From Lachnospiraceae bacterium (GTDB taxonomy: Bacteria; Bacillota; Clostridia; Lachnospirales; Lachnospiraceae), in assembly GCA_016281555.1 (NCBI GenBank), contig JAEEIV010000080.1:1-49191 (forward strand): a stretch of DNA of 49,191 nt, in the 5' to 3' direction. The position numbers and the translations under genes are program-made. Under the pieces are notes generated by a model. That model was not told the origin of the DNA. It saw only the letters and a list, made by a program, of their open reading frames with translations, and did no database searches. Positions 16,786 through 25,241 of this stretch are shown one piece after another. How positions within the stretch are numbered: the stretch's first letter is position 1; every line of letters begins with the position of its first letter.

Positions 16786-16802
16786 ACATCAAATCGTGAT
16801 GT
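16786..16802. promoter_or_regulatory. Putative LysR operator (ACATCA-N5-TGATGT)
   Basis: A perfect 6-bp inverted repeat, ACATCA at 16786-16791 and TGATGT at 16797-16802, with a 5-base centre, gives the dyad shape of LysR sites. A partial copy (ACATCGA) occurs about 20 bases upstream. It abuts the antiporter -35 region, in the divergent intergenic region. Confidence 0.55.
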
Positions 16803-16830
16803 GTTAAGATGAAGCGATATCGTCTATAAT
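16802..16830 (+). promoter_or_regulatory. Promoter for the NhaC-type antiporter gene
   Basis: TATAAT at 16825-16830 is a perfect -10. A weak -35 (TGTTAA, 16802-16807) lies 17 bases upstream and abuts the dyad, as expected of a promoter needing an activator. Confidence 0.6.
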
Positions 16831-16865
16831 AAGGGGCGTGGCCGGCGAAACCGGGGAGAGAAGCG

Positions 16866-18416
16866 ATGGATTCCGAGAAAACACCAGTGATCGAAAACGA
16901 AGAGGCGAAGACGGAACAGGACGGGGCGGAGAAAAAAGACCGCACCAATGCCTGGTATTTTGCAGTTCTCAAGTTCCTGCCGCTGGCGGTCTTTGCCGTT
17001 CTGGTCATCATTTTTAAACTTGATCTTCTGATCGCGGCGCCGATCGCAACGGTGTCTGCGGTCATCGTATACATGATCGTTTACCGGACGAAGTTCGACA
17101 ACGCGTTTGATCAGGGCGTCAATGCGGCGCGGAAGATCATGCTGATCTTCTTCATTCTGATGTTTGCCTACGGCGTGGCGGAATGCTTCATGGCGACCGG
17201 CGTGGGCGCATCGCTCATTCTGATCGCATTGAGACTCGGCGTGACCGCACGGACCATTGCACCGGTCGCGATCCTCGTCTGCTGTCTTCTTTCCGTGGCG
17301 ACAGGTTCCAGCTGGGGCACGTTCGCGGCCTGCGCGCCGATCTTTCTCTGGCTGAATCATCTGATCGGCGGCGACGCCGTGCTGACGATCTGCGCCGTGG
17401 CGGGCGGCTCCTGTTTCGGCGACAACATCGGCATGATCTCGGACGTGACGGTCTTAAGCTGCGGCATGCAGGACGTGAAGATCATTGACCGAATCAAGCA
17501 CCAGTTGTTCTGGTGCCTCGCCTGCCTCGCGATCGCACTCGTGATCTTTTATTTCGCCGGCAGCGGCCTTCCGAACGTTCAGGGAAATGCGGAAGAGGCG
17601 ATCCGCGCGATCCCGGAAGAAGCCTTCGACGCGCTCCGGGCGGAGCGTCCTTCAGCCGCGCTTCTTCTCGAACAGGTCAAAACCGGCGTTCCGTACTATA
17701 TGGTGATCCCGATGGTCGTCGTGATCGTGATGAGTTTCTTCGGTCTTCATACGATGATCTGCCTCGGCGCAGGCATGCTTTCGTCTCTGCTCCTCGGCTA
17801 TATCGCGGGAACGGCGAACCTTTCCAGCTGGCTGAATGAACTGCTGTTCACCGGCTTCTCGGATGCCGGCGGATGGGTCGTGGTCATGATGATGTGGGTG
17901 GCTGCGTTCGGCGGCATCATGAATGCCATGCACGCCTTCGATCCATTAGCGAAGGGTGTGGTGAAGATCTCCGGAAACGTCCACCATCTGATGGGGTGGT
18001 GCGGCGTCATCTGCCTGTTCGGCAATGCGGCGCTGGCGGACGAGAGCGCTCAGGTCGCGACGATCAGCCCGATCGTCCGGGAGATCGTGGAAAAGAACGT
18101 GGAGACCGAGAACGAGAAAGATGCCTACAAGCTGCGGCTCAGACTCGCGACGTTCACTTCCTCAATGGGGATCTACGGCTCGGAACTCATTCCATGGCAT
18201 TGTTTCCCGGTGTTTTTCGCCTCCATTGCCAACGCGGTGTATCCGCTGAAAGAAGGCGGTTTCACCCCGTTCGACATCATCAGCAAGAATTACCTCAGTT
18301 TTCTCATCGTTGCGACGCTGCTCATTCTGACCTTTACCGGCTTAGACCGGTTCCTTCCGGGCTTCGGACTTCCGAAAACCGCCCGCCTGAAAAAGGCGAA
18401 AAGAGTAGCAAAATGA
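16866..18416 (+). CDS. NhaC family Na+/H+ antiporter-type transporter
   Basis: This 516-residue inner-membrane protein has an acidic N-terminal tail and about 12 membrane helices. Family signatures are VATGSSWGTFA (about 144-154) and GGSCFGDNIGMISDVTVLS (from about 182), where the conserved Asp residues of NhaC antiporters lie. Repeated halves are visible; the second carries FGNAALADESAQVATISPIV. NhaC-type proteins exchange Na+ for H+, but several family members carry organic acids or amino acids with H+ or Na+, for example malate/lactate exchange. The position between a LysR regulator and the aromatic amino-acid fermentation cluster would fit uptake or export of a substrate or product of that pathway. 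The exchanged solute is not determined. Confidence 0.85.
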   Translation: MDSEKTPVIENEEAKTEQDGAEKKDRTNAWYFAVLKFLPLAVFAVLVIIFKLDLLIAAPIATVSAVIVYMIVYRTKFDNAFDQGVNAARKIMLIFFILMFAYGVAECFMATGVGASLILIALRLGVTARTIAPVAILVCCLLSVATGSSWGTFAACAPIFLWLNHLIGGDAVLTICAVAGGSCFGDNIGMISDVTVLSCGMQDVKIIDRIKHQLFWCLACLAIALVIFYFAGSGLPNVQGNAEEAIRAIPEEAFDALRAERPSAALLLEQVKTGVPYYMVIPMVVVIVMSFFGLHTMICLGAGMLSSLLLGYIAGTANLSSWLNELLFTGFSDAGGWVVVMMMWVAAFGGIMNAMHAFDPLAKGVVKISGNVHHLMGWCGVICLFGNAALADESAQVATISPIVREIVEKNVETENEKDAYKLRLRLATFTSSMGIYGSELIPWHCFPVFFASIANAVYPLKEGGFTPFDIISKNYLSFLIVATLLILTFTGLDRFLPGFGLPKTARLKKAKRVAK

Positions 18417-18451
18417 CCAAAAAACCATAGAAAACAGGCGTTGCTTTCTCA

Positions 18452-18480
18452 TTGACAACCCTGTCCTATACTGATAGAAT
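18452..18480 (+). promoter_or_regulatory. Promoter for the ior-paaK cluster
   Basis: TTGACA (18452-18457) and TAGAAT (18475-18480), spacing 17, lie 36 bases after the antiporter stop and 87 bases before the iorA start. The leader has no clear riboswitch fold. Confidence 0.72.
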
Positions 18481-18566
18481 TACTATATTATACCAGCGAA
18501 AAGGCCGCATTGCCGTCTGCAGGTTTTTCAAACCGCGGATCGTACGGTCGATCAGGAGGGCAGAAA

Positions 18567-20300
18567 ATGAAGAAGTTGATGCTTGGCAATGAAGCGGCAG
18601 CCCGCGGTCTTTATGAGGCCGGCTGCCGTTTTGTGTCGAGTTACCCCGGCACGCCGTCGACGGAGATCACGGAAGAGGCGTGCAAATACGACGAGATCTA
18701 TTGCGAGTGGGCGCCCAATGAAAAGGTGGCCATGGAGGCCGCGTTCGGTGCGTCGCTGGCAGGCGGCAGAAGTGCGGTGTGCATGAAGCACGTCGGCTTA
18801 AACGTCGCGGCGGATCCGCTCTTTACGATCTCCTATACGGGCGTGAACGCCGGCATGGTGATCTTCGTTGCCGATGATCCCGGTATGCATTCCTCGCAGA
18901 ACGAGCAGGATTCACGGCATCACGCGATCGCCTCGAAAGTGCCGATGTTGGAGCCGGCGGATTCCGTCGAAGCGAAGGAATACACGAAGCTCGCGTTTGA
19001 ACTTTCCGAGAAGTTCGACACGGCGGTGTTCGTCCGGACCTGCACGAGGATCGCGCATGCCCAGTGCAGCGTGGAACTTGAAGACCGGGTCGAAGTGCCG
19101 GTAAAGGAATACGCGAAGAATCCGCAGAAATACATCATGGCACCGGCGAACGCGATCAGGCGTCATCCCATTGTCGAAGATCGGCTTGCGGCCCTCCGCG
19201 ACTATGCGGAAACGTCCGGGATCAACAAGATCGAGTGGGCAAAGGATCTCTCGACCGGCATCATCACTTCCGGCACCTCCTACGAATACGTGAAGGAAGT
19301 GTGCGGCGACTCTGTGTCGATCCTGAAACTCGGCATGGTGAATCCGCTGCCCGAAAGACTCATCCGCGAGTTTGCGGCGCACGTGAAACGCCTCATCGTC
19401 ATCGAGGAACTGGATCCCGTCATTGAAACCGCGGTGAAGGCAATGGGCATCGCCTGTGAGGGGAAGAACCTGTTCCCGATCACCGGCGAATTCAGTCAGA
19501 GCATTGTCAGGAAGGCCTTGGGATATCCCGAGAAGCCTTTCGTCGAAGGAGAGGCTTTGCCGGGGCGTCCGCCTGTCATGTGCACGGGCTGCCCGCACAG
19601 GGGTCTTTTCTATGTGCTCGCGAAGAACAAGTACACGGTACTGGCCGACATCGGCTGCTATACGCTCGGCAGCGCGCCGCCGCTGAATGCGGTGGACATG
19701 GTGCTCTGCATGGGCGCGTCCGTGTCCGGCATCCACGGATTCAACAAGATCCGGAAAGAGACGACGAACAAGACGGTCGCGGTCATCGGCGACTCGACCT
19801 TCATGCATTCGGGTATGCCCGGCCTTGCGAAAGTCGCCTACAACGGCTCGAATTCCAAGGTCATCATCGTGGACAATTCGATCACCGGCATGACCGGCCA
19901 TCAGAACAATCCGACGAACGGCTATAACATCAAGGGCGATCCGGCGACGAAGATCGATCTGGAGGCGCTTTGCCACGCGCTCGGCATCGGGCGGGTCCGG
20001 GTCGTGGATCCGTACGATTTGAAGGAGACCGAACGGGTGATCAAGGAAGAGACCGCGGTGAACGAACCGTCCGTCATCATTTCGAGACGGCCCTGCGCGC
20101 TGTTGAAGACTACGAAAGCGAAACCGGCGCTTTCGATCGACCCGGAGAAATGCCGCGCCTGCAAGTCCTGCTTGCGGATCGGCTGCCCGGCGATCAGTCT
20201 TCGCAACGGGAAGCCCGTCATTGACGGGGCGCAATGCGTCGGCTGTACGGTCTGCCAGGGACTTTGCGCATTCGGAGCGATCGGAGGAAACGAACAATGA
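18567..20300 (+). CDS. iorA: Indolepyruvate:ferredoxin oxidoreductase, alpha subunit
   Basis: I use ATG 18567 (AGGAGG just upstream), giving 577 residues, typical of IorA; an earlier in-frame ATG lacks a ribosome binding site. The N-terminal pyrimidine-binding domain begins KLMLGNEAAARGLYEAGC with YPGTPSTEI. The thiamine-diphosphate domain carries GDSTFMHSGMPGL (about 408-420) and CTGCPHRG. The C-terminus is a 2[4Fe-4S] ferredoxin domain with CRACKSCLRIGCP (about 529-541) and CVGCTVCQGLC (about 557-567). The enzyme oxidatively decarboxylates aryl-pyruvates from Trp, Phe or Tyr to aryl-acetyl-CoA and reduces ferredoxin. It overlaps iorB by 4 bases (ATGA). It is oxygen sensitive, in keeping with an anaerobe. 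Confidence 0.95.
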   Translation: MKKLMLGNEAAARGLYEAGCRFVSSYPGTPSTEITEEACKYDEIYCEWAPNEKVAMEAAFGASLAGGRSAVCMKHVGLNVAADPLFTISYTGVNAGMVIFVADDPGMHSSQNEQDSRHHAIASKVPMLEPADSVEAKEYTKLAFELSEKFDTAVFVRTCTRIAHAQCSVELEDRVEVPVKEYAKNPQKYIMAPANAIRRHPIVEDRLAALRDYAETSGINKIEWAKDLSTGIITSGTSYEYVKEVCGDSVSILKLGMVNPLPERLIREFAAHVKRLIVIEELDPVIETAVKAMGIACEGKNLFPITGEFSQSIVRKALGYPEKPFVEGEALPGRPPVMCTGCPHRGLFYVLAKNKYTVLADIGCYTLGSAPPLNAVDMVLCMGASVSGIHGFNKIRKETTNKTVAVIGDSTFMHSGMPGLAKVAYNGSNSKVIIVDNSITGMTGHQNNPTNGYNIKGDPATKIDLEALCHALGIGRVRVVDPYDLKETERVIKEETAVNEPSVIISRRPCALLKTTKAKPALSIDPEKCRACKSCLRIGCPAISLRNGKPVIDGAQCVGCTVCQGLCAFGAIGGNEQ

Positions 20301-20866
20301 CTACGAACATCATGATCGTCGGCGTCGGCGGACAGGGGACGCTGCTTGCAAGCCGAATTCTCGGATACGTGTTTGAACAGCGCGGATTCGACGTAAAGAT
20401 CTCCGAGGTGCACGGCATGAGCCAGCGCGGCGGTTCCGTCGTGACGTACGTGCGCTTCGGTGAGAAAGTATACAGCCCGATCGTTTCGGAAGGCGAGGCG
20501 GATTATATTCTCGCCTTTGAAAAACTGGAAGCGGGGCGGTACGTCCGGTTCTTGAAAGAAGGCGGACAGATCGTCACGAACACGGGGCGGATCGACCCGA
20601 TGCCGGTGATCACGGGCGCGGCGGAGTATCCGGAAGACGTGCTGGATAAACTCGCAGCGAAGGGCGTGAAGATCGACGGCATCGACGCAATGGCGGTCGC
20701 GAAGGAAGCGGGCAGCGAAAAGGCCGTGAATACGGTGCTTCTCGGCAGACTGTCCAAGTATTTTGAGATTCCTGAAACGGAATGGACCGGCGCGATCGAC
20801 GCGGTCGTGAAGGAAAAGTTCCGTGAAATGAATAAAAAGGCGTTCCGAATGGGACGGGAAGCGTAA
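20297..20866 (+). CDS. iorB: Indolepyruvate:ferredoxin oxidoreductase, beta subunit
   Basis: This 189-residue gamma-type subunit starts at the ATG that overlaps the iorA stop (ATGA). The N-terminal MIVGVGGQGTLLASRILG is the glycine-rich signature of the 2-oxoacid:ferredoxin oxidoreductase gamma domain, and EVHGMSQRGGSVVTYVRFG follows as in IorB proteins. The subunit completes the active site with IorA in an alpha2beta2 enzyme. Length and order match the indolepyruvate type rather than the pyruvate type. The GGAGG of the preceding iorA 3' end supplies its ribosome binding site, so synthesis of both subunits is coupled. Confidence 0.95.
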   Translation: MTTNIMIVGVGGQGTLLASRILGYVFEQRGFDVKISEVHGMSQRGGSVVTYVRFGEKVYSPIVSEGEADYILAFEKLEAGRYVRFLKEGGQIVTNTGRIDPMPVITGAAEYPEDVLDKLAAKGVKIDGIDAMAVAKEAGSEKAVNTVLLGRLSKYFEIPETEWTGAIDAVVKEKFREMNKKAFRMGREA

Positions 20867-20916
20867 GGCAACATCCAGACAGAAGCAAGGGCAATACTCC
20901 CGGAAAGCGAGGCAAC

Positions 20917-22221
20917 ATGGAACAGTATTATCAACGGGAAATCGAAACGATGGAGCCTTCCGAACTGAAGAAACTTCAGTCGGAAAAGTTGAAGAAACAG
21001 GTGCGCCATGTCTATGAGCACAACGCGTATTACCGTCGTCTCATGGACGAAAAGGGCGTGAAGCCGGAGGATATTCAGGGAGTGGAGGATCTTTGCAAAC
21101 TCCCGTTCCTCTCGAAGCAGGACTTGAAGGATGCCTATCCGACCGGCATGCTGTCGGTGCCGATGACAGACTGCGTCCGGATCCACTCGACGTCCGGCAC
21201 GACCGGGAAGAGAGTCATTGCCTTTTACACGCAGCACGATATCGATCTCTGGGATGAATGCTGCGCCCGGGCCATCGTCGCGACCGGCGGGAATGAAGAC
21301 TCCATCGTGCAGGTCTGCTACGGCTACGGCCTGTTTACCGGCGGCATGGGCTTGCACGGCGGCGCGGGAAAAGTCGGGGCGCTGACGCTTCCGATGTCTT
21401 CCGGCAATACCGAACGGCAGATCCAGTTCATGATGGATCTGGGTGCGTCGATCCTCTGCTGCACGCCGAGCTATGCGGCGTACATCGGCGAGTCGCTGAA
21501 GGAACAGGGCTATATGCCGGAAGACATTCCGCTGAAAGCCGGCATCTTCGGCGCGGAACCCTGGACCGAGGAGATGCGTCAGGACATTGAAAAGACGCTC
21601 GGTATCAAAGCGTACGACATTTACGGCCTGACCGAGATCTCGGGACCCGGCGTCGCGTTCGAGTGTTCCGAGCAGACCGGCATGCACATCAATGAGGACC
21701 ACTTCATTGCCGAGATCATCAATCCGGAGACCGGCGAAGTGCTGCCGGAGGGAGAGAAGGGCGAACTCGTATTCACCTGCCTCGACAAGGAAGCGTTCCC
21801 GATGATGCGCTACCGCACGCGGGACATCTGCGTTCTGCATCGCGGCAAGTGTTCCTGCGGACGGACGTTCCTCAAGATGGCGAAGCCGATGGGCCGTTCG
21901 GACGACATGATGATCATCCGCGGCGTGAACGTGTTCCCGTCGCAGATCGAGACCGTGCTCCTGAAGGAAGGCTACACGAGCAATTACCAGATCATCGTGG
22001 ACCGCGTGAACAACACCGATACCTTCGACGTGTACGTGGAATTCCTGCCGGAAGACTTCGAAGACACGATGAAGAGCATTGCCGCGAAGGAAAAGAAACT
22101 GCAGGATGCGCTGAAGACGATGCTCGGCATTTCGCCGAAGGTACATCTCGTCGAGCCGAAGAGCATTGCGAGAAGCGAAGGGAAGGCCGTCCGCGTCATC
22201 GACCGGCGGAAACTCGTTTGA
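20917..22221 (+). CDS. paaK: Phenylacetate-CoA ligase family protein
   Basis: This 434-residue enzyme belongs to the PaaK branch of adenylate-forming enzymes. The opening ETMEPSELKKLQSEKLKKQV and the phosphate loop HSTSGTTGKRVIAF (about 90-103) are diagnostic, as are GLTEISGPGVAFEC, YRTRDICVL and the C-terminal DDMMIIRGVNVFPSQIE. It joins aryl-acetates to CoA using ATP. Next to IorAB in amino-acid fermenters, the same reaction can also run toward ATP by converting aryl-acetyl-CoA to the acid, which is attractive here but not provable from sequence. The gene lies 50 bases after iorB, and its upstream GAGGCAAC gives a usable ribosome binding site. Confidence 0.93.
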   Translation: MEQYYQREIETMEPSELKKLQSEKLKKQVRHVYEHNAYYRRLMDEKGVKPEDIQGVEDLCKLPFLSKQDLKDAYPTGMLSVPMTDCVRIHSTSGTTGKRVIAFYTQHDIDLWDECCARAIVATGGNEDSIVQVCYGYGLFTGGMGLHGGAGKVGALTLPMSSGNTERQIQFMMDLGASILCCTPSYAAYIGESLKEQGYMPEDIPLKAGIFGAEPWTEEMRQDIEKTLGIKAYDIYGLTEISGPGVAFECSEQTGMHINEDHFIAEIINPETGEVLPEGEKGELVFTCLDKEAFPMMRYRTRDICVLHRGKCSCGRTFLKMAKPMGRSDDMMIIRGVNVFPSQIETVLLKEGYTSNYQIIVDRVNNTDTFDVYVEFLPEDFEDTMKSIAAKEKKLQDALKTMLGISPKVHLVEPKSIARSEGKAVRVIDRRKLV

Positions 22222-22255
22222 GCCATATCCTCGGGATTTGAAAGGAGGCAGAACA

Positions 22256-22696
22256 ATGGCAGTGAAACAATTATCCGTTCTGGCGGAGAATAAAAAAGGC
22301 AGTTTGAAAGAGATCCTGACCGTGATCGCGGAAGCCGGCATCGACCTTCGGTCCATCTCCGTGGCGGATTCGGAGCGTTACGGCATTTTCCGTATGATCG
22401 TGAGCGATCCGGACGGGGCCGTGAAAGCATTGTCGGCAGCGGGATTCACTTCCCGGACGAACGAAGTCGTCGCCGTTGCGATCCCGGACGAGCCGGGCTC
22501 GCTCCTGCACTTATTGAACGTCCTTGAAAAAGCGGACATCAATCTCGAGTACATGTATTCGATCATCAATTCCGAGGCGGGTTCGGCCTACATGGTGCTC
22601 CGCGTGGATGACAACCAGTGGACCGAGAGCATCCTGGAAAAAGAGGGCGTCGACATCCTGACGGAAGAGCGGGTGAAGGCGTCGTTCAAGGAATGA
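22256..22696 (+). CDS. Double ACT-domain protein
   Basis: This 146-residue protein starts at ATG 22256, eight bases after AAAGGAGG; an earlier ATG inside paaK is out of context. It consists of two ACT domains, about 1-70 and 71-146, each opening with a ligand-binding loop (AENKKGSLKEILTVI and PDEPGSLLHLLNVLE). Free-standing ACT-ACT proteins next to iorAB and paaK are recurrent in Clostridia and archaea; they probably bind an aromatic amino acid and act as an allosteric or regulatory sensor for this pathway. There is no catalytic domain. It lies 41 bases before the aminotransferase gene, so it sits in the middle of a single operon. Confidence 0.9.
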   Translation: MAVKQLSVLAENKKGSLKEILTVIAEAGIDLRSISVADSERYGIFRMIVSDPDGAVKALSAAGFTSRTNEVVAVAIPDEPGSLLHLLNVLEKADINLEYMYSIINSEAGSAYMVLRVDDNQWTESILEKEGVDILTEERVKASFKE

Positions 22697-22737
22697 GACG
22701 GAGCGTAATGCAAGGTCCCGTCAGAGTAGGAGTAAAA

Positions 22738-23928
22738 ATGTCGATCGTAAATGAGAAGATGATGGGCTTGGGAACGGTCCGGAGCGCGATCCGGGACCTG
22801 TTCGAGTACGGACTGAAGCGGAAGAAGGAGATCGGGGCGGAGAACGTGTTTGACTTCAGCCTCGGAAATCCGTCCGTGCCGGCGCCTCCGGAAGTCAACG
22901 AGTCGATCCGCGGGTTATTGGACAGCACGGATTCCGTGGTGCTGCACGGCTATACGTCGGCGGTCGGCGCGGAAGACGTCCGGGAGAAAATCGCGGCGGA
23001 CATTCAGGCGAGATTCGGCGCGAAGATCGACAAGAACGATCTTTACATGACCTGCGGCGCGGCCGCGTCCCTGACCATTACGTTGAACGCGCTTTCCACG
23101 CCCGGCTCGGAGTTCATTGCCATCGCGCCGTTCTTCCCGGAATACCGCGTGTTTTCCGAGGCGGCGGGCGGCGTCTTCAAGGTCGTGCCGGCGGATACGG
23201 AAAAGTTCCAGATCCGGTTCGACGCATTGGCGGAGACCGTCAATGAACGGACGAAGGCGCTCATCGTGAACTCGCCGAACAATCCGACCGGCGTCATTTT
23301 CACGCGAAAGACGATAGAAGAACTGGCGGCGTTTTTGCGGGCGAGAGAGGAGGAGTACGGACATCCGATCTTCCTCATTGCCGACGAACCGTACCGGGAA
23401 CTCGTGTACGAAGACGTCGAAGTGCCGTATTTACCGAATCTTTACGACGATACGATCGTTTGCTACTCGTTCAGTAAGTCGCTGTCGCTCCCGGGAGAGC
23501 GGATCGGTTACATTGCCGTTCCGAAGGACTGCGCGGAGCACGACGCGGTCTTTGCGGCCGTTGCGGGCGCCGGCCGGGCGCTCGGATACGTCTGTGCGCC
23601 GAGCCTCATGCAGCGGGTCGTGAAAGAGTGCCTCGGAAAAACTTCGGATCTTTCGGTGTACAAGAAAAACCGGGACCTTTTGTACAATGCGCTCGTTTCC
23701 TGCGGATACGACTGCGTCTATCCGGACGGCGCGTTCTATCTTTTCGTGAAATCACCGGAACCGGACGCGAAGGCGTTTGCGGAAAAGGCGAAGAAGCATG
23801 AACTGCTGATCGTGCCTTCCGACAGCTTCGGCTGCGAGGGCTACGTGCGGCTCGCGTACTGCGTTTCGACCGACATGATCGAGCGGTCGCTTCCCGCGTT
23901 CGAAGCATTGATGAAGGAATACCGGTAA
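22738..23928 (+). CDS. Class I/II pyridoxal-phosphate aminotransferase
   Basis: This 396-residue enzyme starts at ATG 22738 (GTAGGAG upstream). The fold-type I aminotransferase motifs are present: NSPNNPTGVIF, IADEPYRELVY with the Asp that binds the pyridine nitrogen, and SFSKSLSLPGERIGY with the Schiff-base Lys247. The gene ends the iorA-iorB-paaK-ACT cluster, so the natural substrate is an aromatic amino acid (Phe, Tyr or Trp). It would remove the amino group to give the aryl-pyruvate that IorAB then decarboxylates. It resembles aspartate/tyrosine/aromatic aminotransferases of subclass I. Exact specificity within the aromatic set is not readable. Confidence 0.92.
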   Translation: MSIVNEKMMGLGTVRSAIRDLFEYGLKRKKEIGAENVFDFSLGNPSVPAPPEVNESIRGLLDSTDSVVLHGYTSAVGAEDVREKIAADIQARFGAKIDKNDLYMTCGAAASLTITLNALSTPGSEFIAIAPFFPEYRVFSEAAGGVFKVVPADTEKFQIRFDALAETVNERTKALIVNSPNNPTGVIFTRKTIEELAAFLRAREEEYGHPIFLIADEPYRELVYEDVEVPYLPNLYDDTIVCYSFSKSLSLPGERIGYIAVPKDCAEHDAVFAAVAGAGRALGYVCAPSLMQRVVKECLGKTSDLSVYKKNRDLLYNALVSCGYDCVYPDGAFYLFVKSPEPDAKAFAEKAKKHELLIVPSDSFGCEGYVRLAYCVSTDMIERSLPAFEALMKEYR

Positions 23929-23968
23929 CTCCGGCAGAAGAATTGCAGCGGCACAGCGTGAAGAAGTC

Positions 23969-25129
23969 ATGAAACTCCAGGTGAAACAATTGGTTTTTGT
24001 CTTCCCGGCAGTGCTGCTGCTTCTCTTTTCCGCATGCGCTTCACCGGCGGTCCCGCAGACCGAACAGGAAACGCGCGATGAACAGAGCGTGACCGAAACG
24101 CCTGAAGAAACAGAGAATGTGTCGTTTCGCTGGAAAGATGCCGAGAAGAGTGTGATCAAGACCTCTTCCTGGGGACCTCGCGTTTATACGACCAATAACG
24201 GAACATTGATCGCGGGATATGAAACGCTGAACGGCATCCGGACGCGGATCAGTGAAGACAACGGGCAGACGTGGCAGGAAGCGACCGACGCATCGTTCCG
24301 GCCGGACAAGACCTGCGCCAACGTCAACTTTTTTGAATGGGAAGGCAGGCTGTATCTTGCATACCGGGCGACGGGAGAGCAGGAAGACGGCATTTTCACT
24401 TCATTACAGGTCAGCGTCTCCGAAGATCACGGAAAGAGTTGGGCACATCATTCCACGATCGCCGAATACCTCGAGAAGGACCGGCTTTACAGAGGTGTCT
24501 GGGAACCGTATCTCGGCGAGATCGACGGCCGGCTGACCTGCTTCTATGCCAATGATTTTCCGGAACTGACGCCGCGCCAGAACATTGAGTCCCTGACGTG
24601 GAACGGAGAAAAATGGGCGGACCGTCAGATCATCTCCAGCGGGATGGAACATGACTCGCGTGACGGCATGCCCGTCTGGACGAAGCTTTCCGACGGTGGA
24701 TACGCGCTCGCGATCGAAAGCACGAGATACCGGGATTCCGGACATCCGTTCGTGATCCAGCTGCTGTATTCGAGCGACGGAAAACGCTGGAGCGAACCGG
24801 TCGACGTGTACATTCCGAAGACGGAAGGATCCAAGGCGGGTGCGCCGGGCATTGCCGAGCTGCCGAGCGGTCAGCTCGTCATCAGTTTTCAGACGGATGA
24901 GGATGCCTCCGAGAAGGGGGATGCGACCTCGGTGATGAAGACGATCGTTTCAAACGGCACGCCCGTCCCCTATCTCAGGACAGAAAATTTCACCGCCGCG
25001 GACAACGTGTTCGATACCCCCGACGGTGAAAACTCGATCTGGAGCGGCATCTGGTATGCGGACGGATATCTTTACGCGACCGCAAGCACCATGGTGGGCT
25101 CCGAACTCAAAAAGATCAAATTGTTTTAA
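23969..25129 (+). CDS. Sialidase-fold (BNR/Asp-box) lipoprotein
   Basis: This 386-residue exported lipoprotein has a hydrophobic signal peptide ending in FSAC (Cys23), then a Glu/Thr-rich linker (26-50). The rest is a beta-propeller with Asp-boxes SEDNGQTW (95-102), SEDHGKSW (151-158) and SSDGKRW (268-274), and an RVYTTNNGTLIAGYE start typical of sialidase-superfamily exo-enzymes. Arg71 and an EP/Glu179 region could correspond to the sialidase active site, but the full arginine triad and Tyr nucleophile are not obvious. It may be an exo-glycosidase or a sugar-binding propeller on the cell surface. Its start has only a weak ribosome binding site, and it is not tightly linked to the ior cluster. 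Confidence 0.8.
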   Translation: MKLQVKQLVFVFPAVLLLLFSACASPAVPQTEQETRDEQSVTETPEETENVSFRWKDAEKSVIKTSSWGPRVYTTNNGTLIAGYETLNGIRTRISEDNGQTWQEATDASFRPDKTCANVNFFEWEGRLYLAYRATGEQEDGIFTSLQVSVSEDHGKSWAHHSTIAEYLEKDRLYRGVWEPYLGEIDGRLTCFYANDFPELTPRQNIESLTWNGEKWADRQIISSGMEHDSRDGMPVWTKLSDGGYALAIESTRYRDSGHPFVIQLLYSSDGKRWSEPVDVYIPKTEGSKAGAPGIAELPSGQLVISFQTDEDASEKGDATSVMKTIVSNGTPVPYLRTENFTAADNVFDTPDGENSIWSGIWYADGYLYATASTMVGSELKKIKLF

Positions 25130-25131
25130 TT

Positions 25132-25159
25132 CGGTGTGCCCGGAGTCGGGCGCGCACCG
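25132..25159 (+). terminator. G+C-rich hairpin after the propeller gene
   Basis: CGGTGTGCCCG and CGGGCGCGCACCG form an imperfect stem (25132-25142 with 25147-25159, loop GAGT) just after the stop codon. There is no good T-run, so termination is uncertain. The remaining 25160-25241 holds no gene. Confidence 0.35.
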
Positions 25160-25241
25160 GTAATGCTACAGCAGTTTTTCCACAGCCTGTTTCTGCCGCC
25201 AGAAATGCTGCTCATCGTTTTACCCTCCGCTTGCTGATGAT

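Noticed and set aside
20503-22356. A 617-residue open frame on the - strand across iorB and paaK
   Set aside because: Shadow of the conserved + strand genes; no ribosome binding site or motif.
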